From Acinetobacter colistiniresistens (GTDB lineage: Bacteria; Pseudomonadota; Gammaproteobacteria; Pseudomonadales; Moraxellaceae), in assembly GCF_024582815.1 (NCBI RefSeq), contig NZ_CP102099.1, positions 3,782,001 through 3,846,000 on the forward strand: DNA of 64,000 nt, written 5' to 3'. Below the pieces are notes generated by a model that was given only the letters and a program-made list of their open reading frames with translations, searched no databases and had not been told where the DNA came from. The translations under genes were made by a program, and so were the position numbers. This document shows, in pieces, positions 30,441 to 38,341 of the stretch. Each line of letters opens with the position of its first letter. The stretch's first letter is position 1.

Positions 30441-30992
30441 TTACTCCTGTTCAAATGATGATGTAGTCGGTGTTTTTGATTTAACACGACCAGAAGACTG
30501 TGCTGGAATATGACCAGTAGGATCGACAACTAACTCTTCAATGTTATTGAATCGCGTAATGTCAGCAATATTCATATTTGGCGAACCAATTTTGGTTTTA
30601 ACACCCGCTGCTTTACGACGATCCGAAGGAGCCCAGTTAAGTGCGCCAGTCGAAAGCTCATAAATCAAACCGATCAATAAAACTAAAATAAACACGGCAG
30701 CCGTTGCAAAACCCACCCAGCCGACTTCACGAACCGAAGTTGCCCAAGCGTAGAGATAGAGGGCTTCCAGATCGAAAACCACAAAGAAAATTGCAACTAA
30801 ATAGAATTTGGCTGACAGGCGGATACGAGCACCGCCCGCACCTACGACACCTGACTCAAACTGCTCTTGCTTTGCACGTCCCCATGCTTTACCCCCGAGG
30901 AGTAAGGGAACTGTCAGCATAAAAACGCAAAGAAATGTAACGCCGATCACGAAGGCAATTATTGCCCAATCGTATGGAGTAATGGCACTCAT
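30441..30992 (-). CDS. nuoA: NADH-quinone oxidoreductase subunit A
   Basis: A 183-residue, three-helix membrane subunit and first gene of the nuo operon. The conserved acidic helix is FFVVFDLEALYLYAWA. It is longer than E. coli NuoA (147) by a polar C-terminal tail (about residues 130-183) rich in Ser/Thr/Lys. AGGAG nine bases before the ATG supports the start. The 13 nuo genes follow without an internal terminator. Confidence 0.94.
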   Translation of the reverse strand: MSAITPYDWAIIAFVIGVTFLCVFMLTVPLLLGGKAWGRAKQEQFESGVVGAGGARIRLSAKFYLVAIFFVVFDLEALYLYAWATSVREVGWVGFATAAVFILVLLIGLIYELSTGALNWAPSDRRKAAGVKTKIGSPNMNIADITRFNNIEELVVDPTGHIPAQSSGRVKSKTPTTSSFEQE

Positions 30993-31079
30993 GCGGGGAT
31001 AACTCCTGGCAGGCCTATTTTTAACAAAGAATGTATGTATTGGCCTTCAAATACACCAAACACAAAATTAATCCCGCCA

Positions 31080-31085
31080 ATTGTA
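31080..31085 (-). promoter_or_regulatory. candidate nuo promoter -10 (TACAAT)
   Basis: TACAAT on the minus strand lies about 88 bp before nuoA. The -35 region is not convincing. The surrounding 397-bp gap (30993-31389) also holds a perfect 10-bp palindrome, GGATATATCC (31155-31164), and on the other strand a TATAAT (31349-31354) ahead of the MASE1 remnant. No gene was found in it. Confidence 0.35.
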
Positions 31086-31389
31086 CCTGATTTCTAATTT
31101 CTCATGCTAGTTGAAGCGCTTTAGTCTTTCGGATGATTTTGTCCTCAAATTTACGGATATATCCAAGATCACGGTTAATTCACCCCTAAAAATCGAATTA
31201 TCTAATCAAGAAGAGCATATTGATCATTTTTTTCTTTATGGGTGAATCAAAAACATTCGTATTTTAATCAACATGCCCCAATATATTGCTGCACAAACTA
31301 AACCATTGCATTGGCGTAGTTTTATGGTGAAATTTTAAACAGAATTTATATAATAGCGCGACCTCATCTCGCCATAGAAACACGTCTCT

Positions 31390-31640
31390 ATGCCTCAAGC
31401 CCATGCAGTACTCAAACCACGCTCGCTTTTACAATTATTCGCATTCTTTACTGGGGTAATTCTGCTGTGCTGCCTCATTGGCATCGCCACCAGACACCTG
31501 ACTTTTCTCGCCTCTTTCTGGCCTGCCAATTCGGTTCTGCTCGGGCTGCTGATTCGCTTTCCACACACCCGCCACCCGATCAGTTTTATTGGTGCAATCG
31601 TAGGATATTTGCTGGCGGACACCTTACAAGGGAATGGTAG
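31390..31640 (+). pseudogene. MASE1-domain sensor protein, N-terminal remnant
   Basis: The first about 80 codons read as a hydrophobic MASE1-like segment: SLLQLFAFFTGVILLCCLIG, then SFWPANSVLLGLLIRFP, then FIGAIVGYLLADTLQGN. MASE1 normally has about eight helices and precedes a GGDEF, EAL or kinase domain. Here it breaks after the third helix and runs into glutathione-transferase sequence in another frame, reaching a stop at 31695. A TATAAT lies 36 bp upstream. The intact gene probably encoded a membrane signalling protein such as a diguanylate cyclase. Confidence 0.7.
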
Positions 31641-31978
31641 ATCGGTCACCTTTTTTTGCACGACCTTTAATCAGAATAATAAAGCGATCCTTTGACCGAC
31701 AGTTTCTCAATCCAACCCTTTATCAGCAGATGACATTGATAGAACAGCATCTTGCAACACACACATGGTTTGCAGGAGAAGCTTTCTCAGCTGCCGACAT
31801 CATGATGGTCTTTTTAGTAGAAGCCCTGTTAAATTTAATTCCAGACAAGCAAAGATTTCCTGCCACTTTAAATTACATGCAGCGTGTTCAGGCATTAGAC
31901 TCTTTTCAGGCTGCCCAAATTAAAGGTCAGTGGAACAGTACAGAACATCAGGCTTACTGGTCAAAAACATGGGCATAA
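31641..31978 (+). pseudogene. glutathione S-transferase, C-terminal remnant
   Basis: About 112 codons match the all-helical C-terminal half of a glutathione S-transferase: the segment IEQHLATHTWFAGEAFSAAD holds the N-capping box of helix 6, followed by IMMVFLVEALLNLI. The N-terminal thioredoxin-fold half with the glutathione site is absent. An ATG at 31634 could still translate it, but without that half it cannot be an active transferase. It abuts the MASE1 remnant, so one deletion probably removed the 3' part of one gene and the 5' part of the other. Confidence 0.75.
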
Positions 31979-32056
31979 TTGCCCCATGCACCCCCTCCGT
32001 TCCTGCCAATGCATCTCGCTATGCAAAAGCAAGTGAACGGGCTTAAAATTTTGCTA

Positions 32057-32094
32057 TAAAAAAAGCCAAGGCAATATCCCCCTGGCTTTTTATT
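32057..32094. terminator. bidirectional terminator between GST remnant and bfmS
   Basis: An A-tract plus AAGCCA (arm ending at about 32068) pairs with TGGCTT plus a T-tract (32083-32092). It can end bfmS on the minus strand and the remnant genes on the plus strand. Confidence 0.75.
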
Positions 32095-32123
32095 ACATCA
32101 AAAAGAGCAACTGTCTTTTCATT

Positions 32124-33764
32124 CTATTTTTTAATCACTTGCTTATAACGCTTGGCAGGCCACGTCATGATAAAACGTGCACCGCCCAAGTTTGGACTTT
32201 GATCGACTTGAATGGTGCCACCGAACCAGTACGCAATCCGGCTGACAATTGACAAGCCCAGACCATAACCACCCGAAGCACGGGTACGACTGTCATCTAG
32301 ACGCGCAAAAGCTTCAAAAATACGACTGCGTTCTTGCTCTGGAATCCCCGGCCCGTCATCTTCGACACAAACATAGGCATTGCCATCAGCATGAATCCCA
32401 CCGCTGATACGCACCTTATGATCACAGTAACGTACCGCATTGCCGACCAGATTTTGTACCACACGATGCAGGTAACGACGTTCTGCATCTACCTTTAAAG
32501 ACAACGCTGGTGCAATCAGTTCAATTTCTTTTTGCGTCTTCAGTGCCTCGGTTTCCATCGCCACCTGATCCAGCACCTCGACCAGAACAATGTCTTCAAA
32601 ATCTAAAGACGGCGTGCCCTGTTCCAGTTTGGCATAGGTCATGATCTCGTCAATCAAGGTATTCAATGCCTCAATATCCTTATCAATCATATCGACCTGT
32701 TGAATACGATAATTATAATCGTCTTCCTCTGCCAGCATTTCCATACCAAAACGGATTCGCGCTACTGGCGTTCTCAACTCATGTGACACCGCACGCATCA
32801 ACTCACGCTGCGCTTCAATCAAACGCTGAATATGATCCGACATGTTGTTATAGCTGGAAGCCAAGTTTGCCATCTCATCGCTTCCCTCAATCGGGACACG
32901 CAAGGACAAATCGCCTGATTTCATCTTGTTCAGAGCATAACGAACCTGACGGATTTTTCGCTCCAATGGCAAAATCAGACCGTATACCCCCAAGCTCAAC
33001 AGGAACAAGCTAAATAAAGTAATGCCTGCAGACAGTTGGAACGGCATCCAGTTAAACATCGGCACAGGCCCTAAAATCAGCACTTGCGCAGGATGGTTCG
33101 GCATTGGAGAAACAATCGAAATGGTGGTTCCACGCACCGTTGCACTGTCTTTATACAACAATACACTCTGATCTTGGCGCAAACGACCAATTTGCTCTGA
33201 ATCCAGATTGATATCTTTAATATCTGCAATTTCAATTGGATAATAAAAATGCTTTTTGATTTTATCTAAGTACTCACGCTCCTGCCCTGGATAGAAAATC
33301 AAATAATCCAGTACAAAAATCGGTAGCGCTTTCATCTGGCGTTCGCCAATTTTATCGACTTTGATATACAGGTAATGCTTAGAATCGTCTTTTAAACCGA
33401 TAATGATATAACCTATACCATTATTGGCATCATAACGAACCACTGATTTTTGTTCTGCGATGCGCTTTTTTTCGGTGCGAGACAGTTCTACCCGTTCTGC
33501 ATCGACATAGTAGATCGGCAATTCCAGCAAATCAGAAGCATCGGAAATCCAATCTAACTTCTGCTGTTTTTCTGGCTGACGAGATACACCTTCACTAATG
33601 ACATAGGAAATACCATCAGTAAGAGATTCACGATATTCTTGCGCACGTTGATAGTTAATGATCTGCACCAGCAAATAACAAAATGCGGCAACCACAACGA
33701 CCAAAACGACCAAACCAGCATAAATACGCAAAAATATGCTGTTTTTCAGTACTCGACTTACCAT
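32124..33764 (-). CDS. bfmS: sensor histidine kinase BfmS
   Basis: A 546-residue membrane kinase. It has one helix at about 13-35, a periplasmic sensor of about 205 residues, a second helix at about 243-264, a HAMP domain, and the phosphoacceptor AVSHELRTP with His328. The ATP-binding domain has NLVGNAVRY (N-box), EDDGPGIP (G1) and GGYGLGLSIV (G2). Together with the adjacent regulator it matches the Acinetobacter BfmRS system, which controls envelope, capsule, pili and biofilm. It follows bfmR by 107 bp, with a hairpin in between that could lower its expression. Confidence 0.9.
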   Translation of the reverse strand: MVSRVLKNSIFLRIYAGLVVLVVVVAAFCYLLVQIINYQRAQEYRESLTDGISYVISEGVSRQPEKQQKLDWISDASDLLELPIYYVDAERVELSRTEKKRIAEQKSVVRYDANNGIGYIIIGLKDDSKHYLYIKVDKIGERQMKALPIFVLDYLIFYPGQEREYLDKIKKHFYYPIEIADIKDINLDSEQIGRLRQDQSVLLYKDSATVRGTTISIVSPMPNHPAQVLILGPVPMFNWMPFQLSAGITLFSLFLLSLGVYGLILPLERKIRQVRYALNKMKSGDLSLRVPIEGSDEMANLASSYNNMSDHIQRLIEAQRELMRAVSHELRTPVARIRFGMEMLAEEDDYNYRIQQVDMIDKDIEALNTLIDEIMTYAKLEQGTPSLDFEDIVLVEVLDQVAMETEALKTQKEIELIAPALSLKVDAERRYLHRVVQNLVGNAVRYCDHKVRISGGIHADGNAYVCVEDDGPGIPEQERSRIFEAFARLDDSRTRASGGYGLGLSIVSRIAYWFGGTIQVDQSPNLGGARFIMTWPAKRYKQVIKK

Positions 33765-33837
33765 AGGGTAAATAATTCCAAGCTAGTGAACATCTCCCCT
33801 GAACAGCTACGCTGCACAAGGCCCCTTCTATCAAGGG

Positions 33838-33864
33838 AAAAGCCCCCTAAGATCAGGAGGCTTT
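33838..33864 (-). terminator. hairpin between bfmR and bfmS (attenuator or terminator)
   Basis: AAAGCC (33838-33843) and GGCTTT (33859-33864) with further C/G pairs form a stem. On the minus strand it comes just after the bfmR stop and is followed by TTCCC, a weak U-run. It would partly terminate the bfmR transcript. Confidence 0.55.
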
Positions 33865-33871
33865 AGAGTAT

Positions 33872-34588
33872 TTAGATTCCGTTGGTTTCTTTAACGAATA
33901 AATAACCTTTACTACGTACAGTTTTAATACGTTTTGGATTTTCAGGATCATCACCAATTTTTGGACGAATACGAGAAATCCGTACATCGATTGAACGATC
34001 TTGACCATCATATTCGATACCGCGTAGGCGCTCGAAAATATCTTCACGAGACAGGATACGACCTGCATTCGAAGCCAATAACCACAACAAATCATATTCA
34101 GCGCTAGTGAAGTCAACCAACTCACCATTTAAAGTCACTGAACGACCGCCATTATCAATCACCAGATCATCAAACTCGATACGTTGTGCCACTTCGTCTT
34201 CTACGGTTTTGTCAGTGCGACGTAATAAAGCACGAATACGCGCTAGTAACACACGTGGCTGAACAGGTTTAGCCACATAGTCATCGGCACCCATTTCCAA
34301 ACCAAGCACCTGATCCATATCTTCTGTACGCGCAGTCAGCATCAAGATTGGTTGGTGATAATGTGGACGCACTTCACGACAAACGGTTAAACCATCTGCG
34401 CCTGGTAACATGACATCGAGGACAACCAGATCTGGCTGCTCGCTGATAATACGACGAATTGCACGATTACCGTCTGTTTCAACCCCAACTTCCAAACCGT
34501 TACGGATCAAATACTCTTGTGTTAAACGTGCTAAGCGCTCATCATCTTCTACGATCAAAATCTTCGGTAACTTTTCTTCTTGGCTCAT
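33872..34588 (-). CDS. bfmR: response regulator BfmR (OmpR family)
   Basis: A 238-residue regulator. The receiver domain has the acidic pocket VEDDE (about 14-18), phosphoacceptor Asp58 in LVVLDVMLPG, and Lys in YVAKPVQP. The C-terminal winged helix ends with RIRPKIGDDPENPKRIKTV. ATG 34588 with AGGGG upstream gives the known length; the longer reading would add 41 unlikely residues. In Acinetobacter BfmR governs biofilm, capsule and pilus genes. Its promoter carries a palindrome over the core elements, suggesting autoregulation. It is divergent from nrdA. Confidence 0.93.
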   Translation of the reverse strand: MSQEEKLPKILIVEDDERLARLTQEYLIRNGLEVGVETDGNRAIRRIISEQPDLVVLDVMLPGADGLTVCREVRPHYHQPILMLTARTEDMDQVLGLEMGADDYVAKPVQPRVLLARIRALLRRTDKTVEDEVAQRIEFDDLVIDNGGRSVTLNGELVDFTSAEYDLLWLLASNAGRILSREDIFERLRGIEYDGQDRSIDVRISRIRPKIGDDPENPKRIKTVRSKGYLFVKETNGI

Positions 34589-34658
34589 TTGTTTGCCCCT
34601 AAAATCTGAGTGAATCCGCCTATCAAAAACCTGACAGATACATTGGTTTATGTTTTGC

Positions 34659-34686
34659 AATATACACACGTTTACATTGTAAACAA
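34659..34686 (-). promoter_or_regulatory. bfmR promoter overlapped by a 15-bp palindrome
   Basis: On the minus strand TTGTTT (34681-34686) and TATATT (34659-34664) are 16 bp apart. GTTTACATTGTAAAC (34670-34684), a perfect inverted repeat with one central base, covers the spacer and part of the -35. Bound protein here would block RNA polymerase. The resemblance to OmpR-type TTTACA elements makes autoregulation by BfmR likely but unproven. Confidence 0.55.
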
Positions 34687-34877
34687 GTAGGCGTTCACCA
34701 AACTGATACACGCCTAGCCCCTTTTGTTATCTTTTTATTAAAATTATGAATTTTAATATATTTTTCAGTTTTGCATGCTTTTTCCGACAGGATGAACATT
34801 TAGTATAGATTTTGTGCCAATGTTAAACAATTTGTTTCTTTATTCACCCAAAGCCGTTTAAGTGTCTGTTTTTTGAG

Positions 34878-34898
34878 TTATCCACAGAGTTATCTATA
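34878..34898 (+). promoter_or_regulatory. DnaA-box pair upstream of nrdA, 12-bp spacing
   Basis: TTATCCACA (34878-34886) is a perfect consensus DnaA box, and TTATCTATA (34890-34898) follows at exactly 12 bp. It lies 250 bp upstream of nrdA in a 546-bp region divergent from bfmR. E. coli nrdAB is known to be controlled by DnaA; the same is inferred here. The rest of this region holds the bfmR promoter and NrdR-like boxes, and no gene. Confidence 0.5.
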
Positions 34899-35000
34899 AG
34901 CCTTTTTTCATGGCTTTGTTATGCTATGTCCCTGTGAATTCAGCAGTTAAGACATGAAAAAAAAATTAGTAAAATGTCAAGGATTGATCTGCTGGAAAAA

Positions 35001-35048
35001 ATCCCGTATCTTGTGTTGAAAATAAACTTTAACCACTAAGTATTGTGT
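35001..35048 (+). promoter_or_regulatory. paired NrdR boxes upstream of nrdA
   Basis: Two NrdR-like 16-mers occur at 35001-35016 and 35033-35048, starting 32 bp apart (three helical turns), as in known NrdR-controlled promoters. By eye they match the consensus acaCwAtATaTwGtgt at 10 and 13 of 16 positions, and both end in TTGTGT. NrdR would repress nrdAB when dATP/ATP is high. Confidence 0.55.
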
Positions 35049-35134
35049 TTATCCCTCAAACATCGTGGCATACTTTTTGCTCGATTCAAACGGTCCATGA
35101 ACATAAAAATAGATGATAATGGAGCTATGCTGAC

Positions 35135-37975
35135 ATGAGCATCATCACTTCTACTCCTGGCCAACTTCAGGTCATTAAGCGCACTGGTGAGATTGCGACA
35201 TTTAATGCCGAGAAAATTTCTGTTGCGATTGGGAAAGCATTTTTAGCTGTTGAAGGTCAACAAGGTACTGACTCTAGTCGTATCCATGACCGTATTACAC
35301 AACTCACAGAAATGGTAATGAACACGTTTAACCGTCGTTTACCATCTGGTGGTACGATTCATATCGAAGAAATCCAAGACCAAGTTGAATTGGCACTGAT
35401 GCGTACGGGCGAACAGAAAGTTGCCCGTGCCTATGTGATTTATCGCGACCAACGCGCAAGCGCTCGTCAGCAAACTGGTGCGAACCATCATCCTACCCTG
35501 CAAATTACAGATACCAATGGTCAGCTCCAGCCATTGGATTTGGACGCATTAACAGCCACGATTGCAACTGCAAGTGAAGGCTTAGAAGGGATTGATGTTC
35601 AAGCGATCGTGGATGAAACCGTTAAGAACCTCTACAACGGCGTAAAAGAAAGCGATATTGCAACCACCATGATGATGGCAACGCGTACCCGTATTGAACA
35701 AGAGCCAAACTACACCTATGTGACTGCTCGTTTACTTCGTAACGAATTGGTTAGCACAGGTTTAGAGTTCTTGGGTCTGCCAACAGACACTTTAGAAGGC
35801 GATGCTTTAGAAACCTTCTTGAAGAAAGGTATTGAGCTTGATCTGCTTTCTAAAGACCTGCTTGACTTCGACCTTGCGAAATTGGCTGCGGCGATCAAAC
35901 CAGAACGCTCAAACCAGTTTACTTACTTAGGTCTACAAACTTTATTTGACCGTTACTTCATCCATTCAAATGGCGTGCGTTTTGAATTACCACAATTATT
36001 CTTTATGCGTGTATCAATGGGTCTTTCGCTCAATGAAGAAAACAGAGAAGATCGTGCGATCGAGTTCTATGACTTATTGTCTAGCTTCGACTACATGGCA
36101 TCTACACCTACCCTGTTTAACTCAGGTACTTTGCGTCCGCAATTATCAAGCTGTTACTTGACCACCATTGGTGATGACCTGTACGACATTTATGGCGCAA
36201 TGCGTGATAACGCAATGTTGTCTAAATGGGCAGGCGGTCTCGGTAATGACTGGACACCAGTACGTGCCTTGAACTCTTATATCAAAGGCACCAACGGTAA
36301 ATCACAAGGTGTGGTTCCATTCCTTAAAGTTGCCAACGATACTGCCGTTGCGGTGAACCAAGGTGGTAAGCGTAAAGGTGCAGTTTGTGCATACCTGGAA
36401 ACTTGGCACTTGGATGTTGAAGAATTCCTAGAGCTACGTAAGAACACCGGTGATGACCGTCGTCGTACCCATGACATGAACACAGCGAACTGGGTGCCTG
36501 ACCTGTTCATGCAACGTGTATTTGAAGATGCTGAGTGGACATTGTTCACGCCTTCTGAAACACCAGACCTGCATGATTTAACGGGTGCTGAATTTGCTGA
36601 GCGTTATGCACACTACGAAGCGGTCGCAAAACAAGAAAACATGTTGCACAAGAAAGTCCGTGCGAAAGATTTATGGCGCAAAATGCTTTCGATGTTGTTC
36701 GAAACAGGCCATCCGTGGATCACATTCAAAGACGTATGTAACTTACGTTCACCACAACAACACGTGGGTGTGGTTCACTCATCTAACTTGTGTACAGAAA
36801 TTACCTTAAATACCAACCAAGACGAAATCGCGGTCTGTAACTTAGGTTCGATCAACCTTGTACAACACGTTCAAGGTGGTGTGTTAGATCGTGAGAAGCT
36901 TGCCCGTACTGTAAAAACAGCAGTTCGCATGCTCGATAACGTGATCGACATTAACTACTATGCCGTGCCACAAGCGAAGAACTCAAACTTGAAACACCGC
37001 CCTGTGGGTATGGGGATCATGGGCTTCCAAGATGCATTGTATGAAATGAATCTTGCTTATGGTTCAGATGCAGCGGTTGATTTCGCTGATGAATCAATGG
37101 AAGTGATCAGCTACTACGCAATCGAAACGTCAAGCAACCTTGCAATCGAACGTGGTGCTTACTCAACATTCAAAGGTTCATTGTGGGATCAAGGGATCTT
37201 GCCAATCGACTCTTTAGAAATCGTTTCGAAATCACGTCCAGAGCGTATGTTCGAAGTTGATCGTACACAACGTTTAGACTGGGATTCATTACGTACCAAA
37301 GTTCAAAAAGACGGTATGCGTAACTCAAATGTGATGGCGATTGCACCGACTGCAACCATCTCTAACATTTGTGGCGTATCTCAATCGATTGAGCCGACGT
37401 TCCAGAACTTGTATGTGAAATCAAACCTTTCTGGTGAATTCACCGTGATCAACCCTTACCTCGTTCGTGCATTAAAACAACGTGGTCTGTGGGATACCGT
37501 GATGGTCAATGACCTGAAACACTTCGAAGGTTCAGTACAAAAGATTGCGCGTATTCCTGATGAATTAAAAGCAATCTTCGCGACTGCGTTTGAAGTGGAT
37601 ACTCGCTGGATCGTGGATGCTGCATCACGTCGTCAAAAGTGGATCGACCAAGCACAGTCATTGAACCTTTACATCGCTGGCGCGAACGGTAAGAAACTGG
37701 ACATCACCTATAAGATGGCATGGTTACGTGGTCTTAAGACCACCTATTACCTCCGAGCTTTAGGTGCAACTTCAGCAGAGAAATCAACGATCAATACTGG
37801 CGCACTGAATGCAGTTAAACCAGCATCGGTTGAAGCACCTGTAGTTGCAGCACCAGCAGCAGTGGTTGCAGAGAAGAAACCTGAAACTGCGGTTGAAGAA
37901 GATGGTTTTACCACTGCGGCTCCAGTGCCAATGGCGTGTTCAATTGACAACCCAGACTGCGAAGCTTGTCAGTAA
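35135..37975 (+). CDS. nrdA: ribonucleoside-diphosphate reductase class Ia, alpha subunit
   Basis: A 946-residue catalytic subunit that makes dNDPs from NDPs. The N-terminus has an ATP-cone (about residues 12-105, VIKRTGEIATFNAEKISVAI) and a second degenerate cone-like region (about 118-210), as in Pseudomonas NrdA. The catalytic barrel includes the first cysteine in QLSSCYLTT, the active-site loop NLGSINL / CTEITLNT, and PTATISNICGVSQSIEP. The redox-active pair is at the C-terminus (CEACQ). It is likely controlled by NrdR and perhaps DnaA. The spacer of 366 bp to nrdB is unusually long and structured. Confidence 0.95.
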   Translation: MSIITSTPGQLQVIKRTGEIATFNAEKISVAIGKAFLAVEGQQGTDSSRIHDRITQLTEMVMNTFNRRLPSGGTIHIEEIQDQVELALMRTGEQKVARAYVIYRDQRASARQQTGANHHPTLQITDTNGQLQPLDLDALTATIATASEGLEGIDVQAIVDETVKNLYNGVKESDIATTMMMATRTRIEQEPNYTYVTARLLRNELVSTGLEFLGLPTDTLEGDALETFLKKGIELDLLSKDLLDFDLAKLAAAIKPERSNQFTYLGLQTLFDRYFIHSNGVRFELPQLFFMRVSMGLSLNEENREDRAIEFYDLLSSFDYMASTPTLFNSGTLRPQLSSCYLTTIGDDLYDIYGAMRDNAMLSKWAGGLGNDWTPVRALNSYIKGTNGKSQGVVPFLKVANDTAVAVNQGGKRKGAVCAYLETWHLDVEEFLELRKNTGDDRRRTHDMNTANWVPDLFMQRVFEDAEWTLFTPSETPDLHDLTGAEFAERYAHYEAVAKQENMLHKKVRAKDLWRKMLSMLFETGHPWITFKDVCNLRSPQQHVGVVHSSNLCTEITLNTNQDEIAVCNLGSINLVQHVQGGVLDREKLARTVKTAVRMLDNVIDINYYAVPQAKNSNLKHRPVGMGIMGFQDALYEMNLAYGSDAAVDFADESMEVISYYAIETSSNLAIERGAYSTFKGSLWDQGILPIDSLEIVSKSRPERMFEVDRTQRLDWDSLRTKVQKDGMRNSNVMAIAPTATISNICGVSQSIEPTFQNLYVKSNLSGEFTVINPYLVRALKQRGLWDTVMVNDLKHFEGSVQKIARIPDELKAIFATAFEVDTRWIVDAASRRQKWIDQAQSLNLYIAGANGKKLDITYKMAWLRGLKTTYYLRALGATSAEKSTINTGALNAVKPASVEAPVVAAPAAVVAEKKPETAVEEDGFTTAAPVPMACSIDNPDCEACQ

Positions 37976-37982
37976 TTTTATT

Positions 37983-38048
37983 CCTCTCTTAACAAACTCC
38001 CTCTCCGTTTAGGAGAGGTGAGGAGCAACTAAAGCTCCGCAAGAGAGG
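37983..38048 (+). repeat. three-stem cloverleaf-like palindromic element after nrdA
   Basis: An outer stem CCTCTCTT (37983-37990) with AAGAGAGG (38041-38048) encloses two perfect hairpins: CCTCTCC-N5-GGAGAGG (38000-38018) and GGAGC-N7-GCTCC (38022-38038). The structure starts 8 bp after the nrdA stop. No U-run follows, so it is not a simple terminator. It could be a mobile palindromic repeat or an RNA element that sets the nrdA:nrdB ratio. Confidence 0.5.
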
Positions 38049-38068
38049 TTCCTATAGAGGCATCGATC

Positions 38069-38200
38069 ATGTTCCATCTCAGTCATAATTATCAATTTGG
38101 TGTGATTGTTCTGATTTGTGCCTTTCTAGTGTTTTATATCCCCCTCGTTTACGCGTTTTTTAAAATACGTAGACAACAGCGTAATCAAAATAAGTCTTAG
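38069..38200 (+). CDS. small membrane protein between nrdA and nrdB (43 aa)
   Basis: ATG at 38069, about 10 bp after AGAGG, opens a frame of 43 residues with a single strong helix (about 11-32, GVIVLICAFLVFYIPLVYAF) and a very basic end (KIRRQQRNQNK). The positive-inside rule predicts a cytosolic C-terminus. It is in the nrdAB transcript but no homologue is known to me. It may be real and unrelated to nucleotide reduction. Confidence 0.5.
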   Translation: MFHLSHNYQFGVIVLICAFLVFYIPLVYAFFKIRRQQRNQNKS

Positions 38201-38281
38201 GGATTGTCGGTGCCATTGGTCACTTTTTAAAACTCAATCAATAAAACTTAATTTTGCTTACACAAATTGAGCGTATAGTAG

Positions 38282-38304
38282 GACATCTCCTTGCTTGAGA
38301 TGTC
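38282..38304 (+). promoter_or_regulatory. perfect 8-bp hairpin ahead of nrdB
   Basis: GACATCTC (38282-38289) and GAGATGTC (38297-38304) with a 7-nt loop lie 37 bp before nrdB. The following sequence is A-rich, not U-rich, so it does not look like a terminator. It could be an RNA processing or stabilising hairpin, or an operator. Confidence 0.5.
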
Positions 38305-38341
38305 TAAATAAAAGATATAAAGCAACGAAGAGAGAATTGAT

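Noticed and set aside
34589..34711. 41-residue N-terminal extension of BfmR
   Set aside because: No ribosome site; it would include the promoter and palindrome. ATG 34588 has one and gives the known length.
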